DNA from: an uncultured Acidimicrobiaceae bacterium
GTDB taxonomy: Bacteria > Actinomycetota > Acidimicrobiia > Acidimicrobiales > RAAP-2
Direction of reading: 5' to 3'
DNA length: 64,000 bases
Assembly (NCBI GenBank): GCA_937975915.1
Contig: CALJTY010000030.1
Span: 1-64,000, forward strand
The notes below the pieces were generated by a model that was given only the letters and a program-made list of their open reading frames with translations, made no database searches and was not told the DNA's origin. The position numbers were made by a program, and so were the translations under genes. The stretch's first letter is position 1. The number at the start of each line of letters is the position of its first letter. Of this stretch, positions 35,115 to 44,375 are shown in pieces.

Positions 35115-35497
35115 AGTTGATTACATCTTTCTGGACGTGGCTAGCGGCCTGTGTGCTGGTGATCAGTGCTGCATTCATTACTGCTCCAAGTACTTCCAGC
35201 ATTGATTCACGAATAGCGAAACTTGAAACACTGGTGAAGTGCCCATCGTGTGACGACATTTCAGTTGCAGTGAGTAATTCCACGTCGGCAATTGCAGTTC
35301 GCCACGAAATTGCTGCTTCAGTGAAGAGCGGAAAGACTGATACCGAGATCTTGACGTCACTTGAAAATAGATACGGCACTCAGATTCTCCTCAGTCCTTC
35401 AACGTCTGGAATCGGCACCATTCTTTGGCTTGGTCCACTACTTGTTGTGTTGGCCATAGTTTTTATCGGTCTTCGACTTAGAGGCAGGACGAAGTGA
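35111..35497 (+). CDS. ccmH: CcmH (CycL-type) thiol oxidoreductase
   Basis: A 128-residue protein with a signal-anchor, the redox motif LVKCPSCDDISV (Cys44, Cys47) and a C-terminal membrane helix (ILWLGPLLVVLAIVFIGLRL). It is the CcmH N-terminal domain type, without the TPR part, which is encoded by the next gene. Overlaps both neighbours by 4 bp. Confidence 0.92.
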   Translation: MKLITSFWTWLAACVLVISAAFITAPSTSSIDSRIAKLETLVKCPSCDDISVAVSNSTSAIAVRHEIAASVKSGKTDTEILTSLENRYGTQILLSPSTSGIGTILWLGPLLVVLAIVFIGLRLRGRTK

Positions 35498-36216
35498 ACC
35501 GTGAAGAACAGGTCCTGAGAGACGAAATTACGCTTCGTGAAGCATCGCTCCAAGACGCCAAGCGTGAGCTCGATGCTGGGGAATTATCGCATAGCGATTA
35601 TGAGCAAATTTGCGCTCGCGAAGAAAAGGCAATTGCTACAGCACTCGAAAAGATCAGTGCTCTTACAAACGCGGTGCCGAAGGTTGCGGTTCGCCGTGTC
35701 AGAAAGAAGCGACTACTAGTTGTAGCGATTATTGCCTTCAGTCTCGCTATCGGAACCATCATGTGGTCGGCACTTTCTCCTCGCCAGCAAGGAACTTCAA
35801 TTACTGGCTCAGTGCAACTTGGCAATAGCGCTCAGGTAAAACAGCTACTACTGGAAGCAGAAGCAGACATTGCTAACGGAAAAATTGCGACCGCTCTCGA
35901 TGCCTACAACCAGGTCCTCGCAATCGATGCCAAGAATGTCACGGCACTTACACAGGCTGGGTGGCTCGACTTCAGCGCCGGAAGTTCTTCAAAGAACGCA
36001 GAACTCGTTACAAAAGGATCACGACTAATTTCTGATGCTTACGCACTTGCTCCAAACAATCCAGCAACCGTCCTCTATTCAGCCATCGTTGCTTATTCCT
36101 ACGGTGAATCAAAGATCGCCAAGCAACTCTTCAGACAGTTCTTGGCAGTGAAGCCATCAGACGCTCAGTTGGCGGTGGCTACACCGTTCTTAAACAAACT
36201 TGGTATTACACCGTAA
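35494..36216 (+). CDS. ccmI: CcmI-like TPR protein
   Basis: A 240-residue protein. An N-terminal helical cytoplasmic part (EEQVLRDEITLREASLQDAK), one membrane helix (LLVVAIIAFSLAIGTIMWSA), then TPR-like repeats (ADIANGKIATALDAYNQVLA, and others to the end). Acts as apocytochrome chaperone in System I. Last gene of the ccm operon; the stop abuts the convergent chrA stop with no spacer and no terminator is seen. Confidence 0.78.
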   Translation: MNREEQVLRDEITLREASLQDAKRELDAGELSHSDYEQICAREEKAIATALEKISALTNAVPKVAVRRVRKKRLLVVAIIAFSLAIGTIMWSALSPRQQGTSITGSVQLGNSAQVKQLLLEAEADIANGKIATALDAYNQVLAIDAKNVTALTQAGWLDFSAGSSSKNAELVTKGSRLISDAYALAPNNPATVLYSAIVAYSYGESKIAKQLFRQFLAVKPSDAQLAVATPFLNKLGITP

Positions 36217-37365
36217 TTAGACGCTGACACCAAAAAGGCTCAGCACAATTCCTACTGCTCCACAGATCAGCAGTCCACTGACGACTCCCTTTCGAAGCAA
36301 GAACAGCCAGATAAACATAAACAGCAGTAATGGCCACTGCCAGCCGTGGTGAAGTGCACGAGTGAGTGGCACTGAAGCACCAGCAATTGCTCCGAGCACA
36401 CCAGTTCCTGCTCCAGCGAAGAAAGAAGCAACATTCTTGTTTGTTCTGATTCTTTCGAATCGTGGTGCACCAATCAGGACAAAGATAAACGATGGAGCGA
36501 AGGCAACAGATGCTGCGAGTAGAGCTCCTGTGAGTCCACGAGCGCTGTAGCCAACAACAGCCACAGTCTGGACAACTGGCCCTGGAGTTATTTGTCCAAG
36601 CGCTACTGCATTAAGAAATTGAGAACTACTCATCCAGTGATAGGTAGAGACAACGTCATGTTGCATCAGCGGGATGATGACAAAACCACCACCGTATGAA
36701 AGCGCCCCCACTTTTAGCGCGACCCAGCACAACGCACCCACCCCAGACAGAACCGCTCCATGACCAAGTGCCAAAGGACCTAGTAGCCCCAGTCGCTGAT
36801 CTGATGAGCGAAGCAGGACTTCTACGAGGCCACAAGTAATAAGCGTCACCACAACAAACGGTGTGAAGAAAATTGAACTCAGTGCGCCGAGCACTGCATA
36901 AAGGAACCATCGTGAGCGCTGTGATGGTCCATTAAAGCGTTGCCAACTGCCAGGGAGTAATTGGTACGCAGCGTTGAGGGCAACTACTGCAACTCCGGCA
37001 CCAGCACCACCTGCTGCTCCAAGAATCCAGTTCATTGGATGCTTGGCGAGGAACAAAACACTTAAACCAATGATGAGAGCGAGCCCCGGAAGAATGAAAC
37101 ACACTCCTCCAAGCAGAGCGCCTCGAACACCACGAAGTTTCCAAGCGCAAAATATTGCTAATTGCGTCGAAGCTGGCCCAGGAAGAAGATTTGTTGTGGC
37201 AATGCTGTCTTCAAACTCGGATGAATCAATCCAGTTATTTTTCTCAACACATAGTTTGCGAAGTAGGGCAATATGCGCTGGGGGACCACCAAATCCGGTG
37301 ACGCCGAGTCGGAGCCATTCTTTTGCAATAACGCCCAGTGAAACTTTCTCAGTCGAAGTATTCAT
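36217..37365 (-). CDS. chrA: Chromate transporter (CHR/ChrA family)
   Basis: A 382-residue protein with the two tandem halves of long-chain CHR proteins. Half one carries FGGPPAHIALL, DSIATTNLLPGPASTQLAIF; half two carries SYGGGFVIIPLMQHD and GQITPGPVVQT. Each has about five to six helices. Family members export chromate; the physiological ion can be a different oxyanion. It starts 18 bp after the SufR-like regulator on the same strand, so the two are likely one operon. Confidence 0.88.
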   Translation of the reverse strand: MNTSTEKVSLGVIAKEWLRLGVTGFGGPPAHIALLRKLCVEKNNWIDSSEFEDSIATTNLLPGPASTQLAIFCAWKLRGVRGALLGGVCFILPGLALIIGLSVLFLAKHPMNWILGAAGGAGAGVAVVALNAAYQLLPGSWQRFNGPSQRSRWFLYAVLGALSSIFFTPFVVVTLITCGLVEVLLRSSDQRLGLLGPLALGHGAVLSGVGALCWVALKVGALSYGGGFVIIPLMQHDVVSTYHWMSSSQFLNAVALGQITPGPVVQTVAVVGYSARGLTGALLAASVAFAPSFIFVLIGAPRFERIRTNKNVASFFAGAGTGVLGAIAGASVPLTRALHHGWQWPLLLFMFIWLFLLRKGVVSGLLICGAVGIVLSLFGVSV

Positions 37366-37383
37366 GGCGACTGAAGTTGTTGT

Positions 37384-38085
37384 CTACGCCGTAACTCGAC
37401 AGGTATCGTCACCGCGTGCGCGTGACGTGAGAGTGACCCGAGTTGACTTGGCTCCTAGGCCTTCGAGCATTCCAGAAATGAGTCCACGGTCAACAGCACA
37501 GAGCACTGGGTGCTGCGTTGCTGCTGCACCGAAGGGGCAGTTGTCTGAAACAACGGACTGTGACGATCCCTTGGCTTCAGTGTGAGCATCAAAGCCGTGC
37601 GCGGTGAGAATCCCTGCGATTGATTCCATTGCGTCTTTAACGGTGCGCGTTGATTCAATAGGCGCCACTGAAGATCCGAGAGTTCGTCCGTACTGCACGC
37701 CTACGTCGTGGGCCATTTGTTCTGCGGCGTCTGGGCCGAGGCGCTCAAGGGCCATTTCTAGAAGAGCCACCAAGAGTGCGTCACGTCGAACTGAGCCGTC
37801 CATCACGAAGTTCTCGTCAACAACGCGGTATCCCTTAGATGGTCGTCCTACGGTGGTTTTACGAACATTGTCAAAGGTGACGTAGCCAGCTTCGCTTAAG
37901 CGCTCGAGGTGGTGGCGAACAACGTTGGCGTGAACGTCACAGTGAAGGGCCAGGTCAGTTGCAGTGGCGCCTGGATTATCACGCAGAAAAAGGTAGATCT
38001 TTCGACGGGTGTTATCGCCGAAGGAGTGGGTGAGGCTCGTTACCGTAGCGGTGAAAAGTTCGTTATCTAGGGGCGAATTAGTCAC
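37384..38085 (-). CDS. SufR-like Fe-S transcriptional regulator
   Basis: A 233-residue ArsR-type winged-helix regulator. DNA-binding region about 25-90 (RRKIYLFLRDNPGATATDLA, then HANVVRHHLERLSEAGYV and RPSKGYRV). The C-terminal part has Cys183 (DNCPFGAA), Cys196 (HPVLCAVDRG) and Cys229 (DDTCRV), the arrangement expected for the 4Fe-4S site of SufR-like repressors; Cys49 lies in the DNA-binding domain. It is divergent to mrp, an Fe-S carrier, which supports an Fe-S role. GTG start with TAGACT ending 7 nt upstream. The chrA gene follows. Confidence 0.8.
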   Translation of the reverse strand: MTNSPLDNELFTATVTSLTHSFGDNTRRKIYLFLRDNPGATATDLALHCDVHANVVRHHLERLSEAGYVTFDNVRKTTVGRPSKGYRVVDENFVMDGSVRRDALLVALLEMALERLGPDAAEQMAHDVGVQYGRTLGSSVAPIESTRTVKDAMESIAGILTAHGFDAHTEAKGSSQSVVSDNCPFGAAATQHPVLCAVDRGLISGMLEGLGAKSTRVTLTSRARGDDTCRVTA

Positions 38086-38092
38086 GTTTAAA

Positions 38093-38098
38093 AGTCTA
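38093..38098 (-). promoter_or_regulatory. -10 element, leaderless promoter of the SufR-like regulator
   Basis: TAGACT on the minus strand ends 7 nt before the GTG at 38085. The 67-bp gap to mrp is the natural place for an operator serving both genes. Confidence 0.5.
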
Positions 38099-38152
38099 GG
38101 TGCGCTGAAGCGAACTCCGACGGTAACCTCTGAGAACTACTAAAGGACTCCC

Positions 38153-39268
38153 TTGACGCTCAGCCCCCAACTCCGCAGTGAAATCGGTGCACTTGTTGAA
38201 CCGCAACTCGTTCGTACCCTCGAAGAACTTGGCTTTCTTGGAGCAATTGGTGAAGTAAACGGTGCAGTTCGTGTCGAACTAGTTCTCCCAGTCACACAGT
38301 GGCCAAACCTCGATGTTCTAGAAGATCGCATCAGAAGCATTAGCCCTGGAGCGAGCATTGTTGTTCGCTCCATGAACGATGAAGAGCGATTCGCACTTCG
38401 CAACTTCCTTCGTGGTGCCATGCAGGCACCAGCTGGTCCCGGTCTTCACGACCACGGCGCTGATGCGAAGCCAAAGTTCTTGGACAAGCTTTCACGCACA
38501 CGCGTACTTGGTATTTCTTCAGGTAAGGGTGGGGTTGGAAAATCTTCGGTCACCGTCAACTTGGCAATCGCACTTGCGCAGGCCGGATTCCACGTAGGTG
38601 TTCTTGATGCTGACGTGTACGGCTTCTCGCTACCAAAGATGCTCGGGGCAACAAATGACCCAATCATCCTGGGTGACACTGTTATTCCAACATTGGTGCA
38701 CGGTGTTCGCTGCGTTTCAATGGGTTACTTCGTTCCAGACGAGCAGCCAGTTATTTGGCGTGGACCAATGTTGCACAAAGCAATCGAACAACTCGTCACT
38801 GAAGCATGGTGGGACGAGCCAGACTTTCTTCTCATTGACATGCCACCAGGAACTGGTGACGTTGCACTGACTCTTTCTGAAGTACTTCCACGCATTGAGA
38901 TGTATGTGGTCACCACTCCTCAAGCTGCAGCACAGCGCGTGGCGCAGCGTTCTGCCTACGCCGCTCGAAAGCTCAAACTCGCAGTTCGAGGCGTCATTGA
39001 GAACATGAGTTACTTCACTGGCGATGACAATAAGCGCTACGAGATCTTCGGTTCTGGTGGCGGAAAGCAACTTGCTGACGAACTGGGTATTGCTCTGCTT
39101 GGCCAGATTCCACTCGAGACGAAGCTACGTAACGGTGGCGACACGGGACTTCCGGTGATGATTAGCGACCCAGATAGTGAAGTTGCCAAGGCATTTACTG
39201 CTTTGGCGCAGACGGTAGCGAAGCAGGGTCCAGCCAGGGTCTATCGTCAAGAATTGAAACTTGTTTAA
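38153..39268 (+). CDS. mrp: Mrp/NBP35-type Fe-S carrier ATPase
   Basis: A 371-residue P-loop ATPase with an N-terminal DUF59-like domain (RTLEELGFLGAIGEVNGAVR), deviant Walker A SSGKGGVGKSSVTVNLA, and GVLDADVYGFSLPKML. The CxxC present in many Mrp proteins after 'ENMSYF' is missing (TGDDNKR instead), as in some other actinobacterial versions, so cluster binding may differ. TTG start with AAAGGA upstream. It should deliver Fe-S clusters; the divergent SufR-like regulator fits. Confidence 0.9.
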   Translation: MTLSPQLRSEIGALVEPQLVRTLEELGFLGAIGEVNGAVRVELVLPVTQWPNLDVLEDRIRSISPGASIVVRSMNDEERFALRNFLRGAMQAPAGPGLHDHGADAKPKFLDKLSRTRVLGISSGKGGVGKSSVTVNLAIALAQAGFHVGVLDADVYGFSLPKMLGATNDPIILGDTVIPTLVHGVRCVSMGYFVPDEQPVIWRGPMLHKAIEQLVTEAWWDEPDFLLIDMPPGTGDVALTLSEVLPRIEMYVVTTPQAAAQRVAQRSAYAARKLKLAVRGVIENMSYFTGDDNKRYEIFGSGGGKQLADELGIALLGQIPLETKLRNGGDTGLPVMISDPDSEVAKAFTALAQTVAKQGPARVYRQELKLV

Positions 39269-39284
39269 GTAACTAGGGGGAATC

Positions 39285-40130
39285 ATGGAACTACAGGGAA
39301 AGACTGCGGTCATTACTGGAGGCGCAAGCGGCCTCGGACTCGCAACTGCAAAGCAGTTAGCTAAGGCGGGAGTAAACCTCGTACTAGGTGACATCGAACA
39401 AGGACCACTCGACGAAGTTGTTGCAGAGTTCAAGGGCAACGGCGTGAACGTCATTGGCGTAAACATCGACGTACGAAGTGCTGATGACGTAAATCGTCTT
39501 CGTGACGAATCGGTAAAAGCCTTCGGCACTGCACACATCATCTTTAACAACGCTGGTGTTGGTGGCGGTCCACTTCTTGGAACCGACAAGAAGATGTGGG
39601 ACTGGGTTATGGACATCAACGTTGATGGTGTTGTTAACGGCATCAATACATTCGTTCCTATGTTCCTGGACCAAAATGAAGGTCACGTGATTAACACTGG
39701 ATCACTCGCTGGCCTCGGTGGCGTTCCAGGAATGGGTTCCTACTGCGCAAGTAAGTTCGCCGTTGTCGGAATGACTGAAGTGCTTTTCCACGAGCTCGCC
39801 TACACCGGAAAAGACGTGCACGCATCACTTCTCTGTCCAGGGTTCGTAAAGACTCGTATTCACGAATCTGGTCGCAACCTTCCAAAGGAACTCGCTAGCT
39901 TCGCTGAGAACCCAGTGGCCAAAGCCGTCCAGGGTATTGCTGCTGAAGCGGTGAACAGTGGCATTGACCCAAGCATCATTGGTGAACTCGTAGAAGACGC
40001 AATTGTCAACAACAAGTTCTGGATCTTGCCTCACATGCGCTCAGCCGTTCGCACAACTGAGCAACGTCTTCAGTGGATGCAAGGTGGCGACACACCAGGT
40101 ATCGACCTTATGAAGGCCGCTAAGAACTAG
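39285..40130 (+). CDS. Short-chain dehydrogenase/reductase
   Basis: A 281-residue classical SDR: nucleotide site TGGASGLGLATAK, NNAG motif, and catalytic Ser near NTGSLAGLGG followed by YCASKFA (Y-x-x-x-K). Substrate not evident. Follows mrp by 16 bp with GGGGGAA as ribosome site, so it may be co-transcribed with mrp. Overlaps the convergent dgt stop by 4 bp. Confidence 0.9.
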   Translation: MELQGKTAVITGGASGLGLATAKQLAKAGVNLVLGDIEQGPLDEVVAEFKGNGVNVIGVNIDVRSADDVNRLRDESVKAFGTAHIIFNNAGVGGGPLLGTDKKMWDWVMDINVDGVVNGINTFVPMFLDQNEGHVINTGSLAGLGGVPGMGSYCASKFAVVGMTEVLFHELAYTGKDVHASLLCPGFVKTRIHESGRNLPKELASFAENPVAKAVQGIAAEAVNSGIDPSIIGELVEDAIVNNKFWILPHMRSAVRTTEQRLQWMQGGDTPGIDLMKAAKN

Positions 40131-41299
40131 CGATCAATACCGCTTGGGAGCTTGCTCTCTGGCCAATCAAGTAACGCCACCGCACTGCGACAAGCAAAGC
40201 GGTCGGTCATTCCCGCAACGTAAGAAACTGCTTCGTGCAGAATCTCAACTTCACTGGCTTCACCCTTTTTCTCAGCGATGCTTGGAATAAGAAGTGGATT
40301 CTTCACGTAGTTCTCTACTAGTGCGCGAAGCATTGAAACAACAGCTTGGGCTTGTTCACGCGATGGACCACGAAGATAAATGGTCTCGTAGTTAAAAGTT
40401 CTAAAGGCGGCGAGTGCCTCGGCGTTAGGGCCGTCCATTCCAATGACGCCAGTTTCTCTGATTGTCTTAATCATGGCGTTAATGAAGCTGCCGAGTTGAT
40501 TGTGTCGATTATCGCCACAGCGCTCTCTTACAATCTTCGGGAGTTCGTGTCGGGTAATGATTCCAGCCGACACCGCGTCCTCAAAGTCGTGACACACGTA
40601 GGCAATGCGATCAGCCCAGCTAACAACTTCACCTTCAGGAGTCATGGGAGCTGGCCTCGACCACGAGTGGTTTCTAATTCCGTCCAAGGTTTCAATGCAG
40701 AGATTGAGTGGCAACAGAGAAACATTCGCACCCCACGTTGCGTGATCGAACCCACCTTCTACGTAAGGATCAAGTGCTTCTTCACTGGCGTGACCACCGG
40801 GACCATGTCCACAGTCGTGTCCAATGGCAATCGCTTCAGCGAGTGCAACGTTTAGTCCAACTGCACGAGCAACGCCAGTTGCAACCTGGGCAACTTCGAG
40901 CGCGTGGGTGAGGCGAGTGCGCATGTGGTCGTCAGGGAACACGAAGACTTGCGTTTTTCCGGCGAGGCGACGAAATGCTGCGGAATGCAAGATGCGGTCA
41001 CGGTCACGTTCGAACGGCGTTCTAAATTCATCGGGCTCTTCTTCTCGGACCCGGTTGCCCGCTCCATAACCTCGAGTAGCGCCAGTAACGAGCAATGCGT
41101 CGAGACGTTCTTCACGCTCACTTCGAGTGGCACCGATCCCAGCACTGGAGATGTCGATAGTTGCTTTTGAGTCCTGGTGAGCAACGGTTACGTCGTCTCT
41201 CGTGCCCTCGTAGCCCTCCATGGTTGCGGCCCACCGCTTGTTGCGCTCACTGGCATTTTCGATACTCACGACCTCTATCTTGCCCCAGAGCCGTAACAT
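40127..41299 (-). CDS. dgt: Deoxyguanosinetriphosphate triphosphohydrolase-like protein
   Basis: A 390-residue HD-domain hydrolase. H..HD..D motif: LTHALEVAQV, IGHDCGHGPGGHASEEAL, and a later Asp in SWADRIAYVCHDFEDAV. 'RDRDRILHSAAFRRLAGKTQ' is typical of the dGTPase family. It cleaves dNTPs to nucleoside and triphosphate. The start is uncertain: 41299 is the longest; GTG 41269 or ATG 41221 would shorten a non-conserved N-terminus. Confidence 0.92.
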   Translation of the reverse strand: MLRLWGKIEVVSIENASERNKRWAATMEGYEGTRDDVTVAHQDSKATIDISSAGIGATRSEREERLDALLVTGATRGYGAGNRVREEEPDEFRTPFERDRDRILHSAAFRRLAGKTQVFVFPDDHMRTRLTHALEVAQVATGVARAVGLNVALAEAIAIGHDCGHGPGGHASEEALDPYVEGGFDHATWGANVSLLPLNLCIETLDGIRNHSWSRPAPMTPEGEVVSWADRIAYVCHDFEDAVSAGIITRHELPKIVRERCGDNRHNQLGSFINAMIKTIRETGVIGMDGPNAEALAAFRTFNYETIYLRGPSREQAQAVVSMLRALVENYVKNPLLIPSIAEKKGEASEVEILHEAVSYVAGMTDRFACRSAVALLDWPESKLPSGIDR

Positions 41300-41331
41300 G
41301 GTGAAAGTCGGCTATTTGCTTAGGAGCAGTA

Positions 41332-41565
41332 ATGGATATTCGTATTGGCATTGTTCAGTCCATGAAGGAACTTGAACTCTCACTTCCAGAAGACATGAAG
41401 CAAAAAGACGTCATTAAAGAGGTCGAAGCCATCATTGGCACCGACAAGGTGTTGTGGCTTACTGACAAAAAGGGACGCCGCGTTGGTGTGCCCGCAGAAC
41501 GAATTGCCTACGTAGAAATCGGTAGCGGTGCCACTGAGCGCGTTGTTGGTTTCGGCACGGCCTGA
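41332..41565 (+). CDS. DUF3107 family protein
   Basis: A 77-residue protein (MDIRIGIVQSMKELELSLPE, later RRVGVPAERIAYVEIG), an exact fit in length and pattern to the actinobacterial DUF3107 family of unknown function. AGGAG ribosome site. Followed after 11 bp by the PHP phosphatase gene. Confidence 0.9.
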   Translation: MDIRIGIVQSMKELELSLPEDMKQKDVIKEVEAIIGTDKVLWLTDKKGRRVGVPAERIAYVEIGSGATERVVGFGTA

Positions 41566-41576
41566 TCTAGCGACAC

Positions 41577-42452
41577 GTGCTCGACTATCACCTTCACCTC
41601 TGGCCACACTCAGAGTCATCGGTCTCGTATCAACTCGACCAGATTGCTGACTACTGCGAGCAGGCAGCTAGCGAAGGCGTAAACGAACTCGCATTAACTG
41701 AACACTCCAATCGCTTCGTCGACGTAATGAACGTCGTGGGTCCGTTCTGGGAAAAATCTGGGCATGAGCCCACGTCAAAAGAAATGGCGAAGTATTTCGA
41801 CTGGCACTCACGCAACTCTCTTGAGCAATACGTCGAGCTCGCACAGAAAGCTAAGGACGAAGGGCTACCGGTAAAAATCGGACTTGAAGTTGATTACTAC
41901 CGCGGAAAGATGGACGAAGTAACAAGTCTCTTGTCGCAGTATCCATTCGACGTACTCATAGGTTCAGTGCACTGGATGGGGACGTGGGAGTTTGACGATA
42001 TTGATAACCCCGTCAACATGCACGAGTGGGACGTGCGAGACATTGACGCGTGCTGGCTTGAGTACTCACGTGCGATCGAAGAGTTGAGCGCCACCAAAGC
42101 AGTTGACGTACTCGCACACATTGACCTCGTAAAGGTTGCAGGTTTCTACGCTCCCAACCCCGCGCCCTACTGGGACATGATGGCTAACGCCGCTGGCAAA
42201 GCTGACATTTCAGTTGAGCTGTCTTCAGCGGGATGGTTTAAGCCAGTGGGAGAGCAGTACCCAGCCGAGGGACTGCTTGACCGTCTCGTCGCCCAGGGCG
42301 TCACCTTTACGACAGCTAGTGATGCACACCGCTTGGAAAAAGTGAGTGCACGAGCTGGAGACCTTGCGACATTGCTTGAAGCTCGTGGCATCCACGAACT
42401 CGCAAGTTACGAAGCTCGTAGCCGCACAATGGTTCCTCTCAGGTCTATGTAA
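41577..42452 (+). CDS. PHP-domain phosphatase (histidinol-phosphatase type)
   Basis: A 291-residue PHP hydrolase. Metal motifs: MLDYHLHLW (His5, His7), ALTEHSNR, GLEVDYYRG, LIGSVHWMG, VLAHIDLVK and TASDAHRLE. Resembles HisK-type histidinol-phosphatases, but no his gene is nearby, so another phosphate ester is possible. GTG start. Its stop overlaps the kinase ATG (TAATG). Confidence 0.85.
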   Translation: MLDYHLHLWPHSESSVSYQLDQIADYCEQAASEGVNELALTEHSNRFVDVMNVVGPFWEKSGHEPTSKEMAKYFDWHSRNSLEQYVELAQKAKDEGLPVKIGLEVDYYRGKMDEVTSLLSQYPFDVLIGSVHWMGTWEFDDIDNPVNMHEWDVRDIDACWLEYSRAIEELSATKAVDVLAHIDLVKVAGFYAPNPAPYWDMMANAAGKADISVELSSAGWFKPVGEQYPAEGLLDRLVAQGVTFTTASDAHRLEKVSARAGDLATLLEARGIHELASYEARSRTMVPLRSM

Positions 42453-43933
42453 TGGCAACACTCGCTGAACTCGCTGGGCTCCACACAACTCTTCCAGAAG
42501 TAACGGTTGACCATCTGCTTCGCCTCACAGCTTCGTGGTCACTGCTTTCTGACCTTTCGTTTTCTGACATGTTGCTCTTCACAAGAGTTGTTGATCCAAA
42601 GTCCAGTGCTGATGAATACGTAGTGCTTGGCCAGATGCGGCCAAATAATCGCTCAACGCTTATTGGTGATGACCTCCTTGGGCGAAAGCGCGCCGCAGAC
42701 GACGTGCCACTCGTAAAGCTGGCTTTTGAAAGTGGCACACGAGTGGTAGGAGAAGTGTCGCTTGATGGCTTTGACGACCAGATTCCCGTCTGGTGTATTC
42801 CTGTTCGCCACGGCGGACAAGTCGTGGGTGTATTGCAACGTCTCCAGGGCCCACTTCGCGGACCGGCGTCGCTCTATGAGCAGGCGTATCTTTCAATTTT
42901 CGAACGACTTTGTGACATGGTGGCAAATGGTGCGTTCCCATTTAGAGAAGAAGACGTCGCCGGTGCAGGCATGCCCCGTATTGGAGACGGAATCATCTTG
43001 GTTGACGGTGAAGGACGTTTAGAGTTCGCAACACCTAATGCCACCAATGCGCTTCACCGACTCGGGGTCTACGCATCAGTAGAAGGGCGCACCCTTCGAG
43101 AACTCGGCCTTAAGGCCAGAGCCTTAGAGCGCTCACTCGAACACGGAATCCCGGCACTCGAAGAAATTGATCGTGGTCACGACATCGCAATTGTGTTGCA
43201 CAGTATTCCGCTCCTAGATCACGGAACGGTGACTGGCGTTATGACGCTGGTTCGAGACGTATCAGACCTTCGCCAACTGAACCGCGTGGTGCTTAACAAA
43301 GAAGCTGCAGTGAGAGAAGTCCACCACCGTGTTAAGAACAACTTGCAGACCATCTCATCGCTACTTCGACTCCAGGCTCGGCGCACTGAAAGCGACGAAA
43401 CCAGAGTGGCTCTTCACGAAGCTGAGCGTCGTGTTCGCTCAATTGCCGTAGTGCACGAAGTGCTTTCTCGTGAACCAGGTGAAGAAGTTGTTTTCGACGA
43501 AATTGTTCGCTCGATTGTTCTGCTGGTGGAAGATACTGCCTTGGCTTTTCACCCCGTTGAAATTGTTGTTAACGGTGAACTCGGAACGCTGCCTACTGAC
43601 CTGGCAACGCCACTCGCGGTGGCACTGGCAGAGTTACTCACCAATGCGGTTGAGCACGCGTTCACTGAATTTGGCCCGAATGAAAATGTCGCAGGAATTG
43701 TGACACTGCATCTCTTCCTTGATGGCGAGAATGCGGTGGCAGAAATTCGTGACAATGGTCGAGGACTTGGTGACGACTTCACTTTGGATGTGCCAACGAG
43801 TCTCGGGTTGTCAATTGTGCGCGATTTAGTACGTGCACAGTTGCACGGTTCAATTGAGATGACGACTGTTCCCCAAGATCAGGGTGGTGGAACGTTCGTT
43901 CGAGTTACGGTCCCTACGACCGAGCGAGATTAA
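42452..43933 (+). CDS. Sensor histidine kinase, PdtaS type
   Basis: A 493-residue soluble kinase with no membrane segment. N-terminal GAF-like domain (about 1-160), PAS-like domain (about 170-275: DGIILVDGEGRLEFATPNA), and HisKA_2 with EVHHRVKNNLQTISSLLRLQ (phospho-acceptor at His291 or His292). It ends in a HATPase domain (AELLTNAVEHAF, IRDNGRGLG). Resembles mycobacterial PdtaS, which phosphorylates an ANTAR-type regulator that acts on RNA; no partner regulator lies nearby. The end overlaps the convergent whiB stop by 4 bp. Confidence 0.9.
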   Translation: MATLAELAGLHTTLPEVTVDHLLRLTASWSLLSDLSFSDMLLFTRVVDPKSSADEYVVLGQMRPNNRSTLIGDDLLGRKRAADDVPLVKLAFESGTRVVGEVSLDGFDDQIPVWCIPVRHGGQVVGVLQRLQGPLRGPASLYEQAYLSIFERLCDMVANGAFPFREEDVAGAGMPRIGDGIILVDGEGRLEFATPNATNALHRLGVYASVEGRTLRELGLKARALERSLEHGIPALEEIDRGHDIAIVLHSIPLLDHGTVTGVMTLVRDVSDLRQLNRVVLNKEAAVREVHHRVKNNLQTISSLLRLQARRTESDETRVALHEAERRVRSIAVVHEVLSREPGEEVVFDEIVRSIVLLVEDTALAFHPVEIVVNGELGTLPTDLATPLAVALAELLTNAVEHAFTEFGPNENVAGIVTLHLFLDGENAVAEIRDNGRGLGDDFTLDVPTSLGLSIVRDLVRAQLHGSIEMTTVPQDQGGGTFVRVTVPTTERD

Positions 43934-44226
43934 AGCTGGGCTTGACGACGGCGAGCGGCGAGCCATTGCTTTCGAAGCTTGCGGCGCTCATCTTCTGTAG
44001 TTCCGCCCCAAACGCCAGATTCCTGGTTCGTTGCAAGAGCAAACTCAAGACAGGCCTTCTGTGCGTCACAGTTGTCACAAACGCGCTTCGCTGATTCGAT
44101 CTGGTCAGTCGCCATTCCAGTAGTGCCTACAGGGAAGAAGAGCTCAGGCTCTGTGTCACGGCATGCAGCGTCACTGCGCCAGTCGGCGTCGTCCCAGGCG
44201 TGTGTGCGGTTCCAGATCAAAGACAT
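43930..44226 (-). CDS. WhiB family Fe-S regulator
   Basis: A 98-residue Wbl protein. Four cysteines in the family order: SDAACRD, then RVCDNCDAQKAC, which bind a 4Fe-4S cluster. GVWGG turn (ESGVWGGTTEDERRKL) and basic tail (WLAARRRQAQ). Wbl proteins act with the main sigma factor. AAAGGA ribosome site. The subclass is not certain, though WhiB1/WhiB2 size fits. Confidence 0.94.
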   Translation of the reverse strand: MSLIWNRTHAWDDADWRSDAACRDTEPELFFPVGTTGMATDQIESAKRVCDNCDAQKACLEFALATNQESGVWGGTTEDERRKLRKQWLAARRRQAQL

Positions 44227-44375
44227 GAGTAATCCTTTGTTTTGCTTGAATTGCTTAGCTTTTTTGCAAAGTGCTCAAGCGAAGGGATTTAAATTTTACT
44301 TTCCCTCTGGTCTAAAAACAAGGGGTGATTTGGATTTATTAGAAAACACCCTCTGCGACCTGGCAAACTCTTTGA

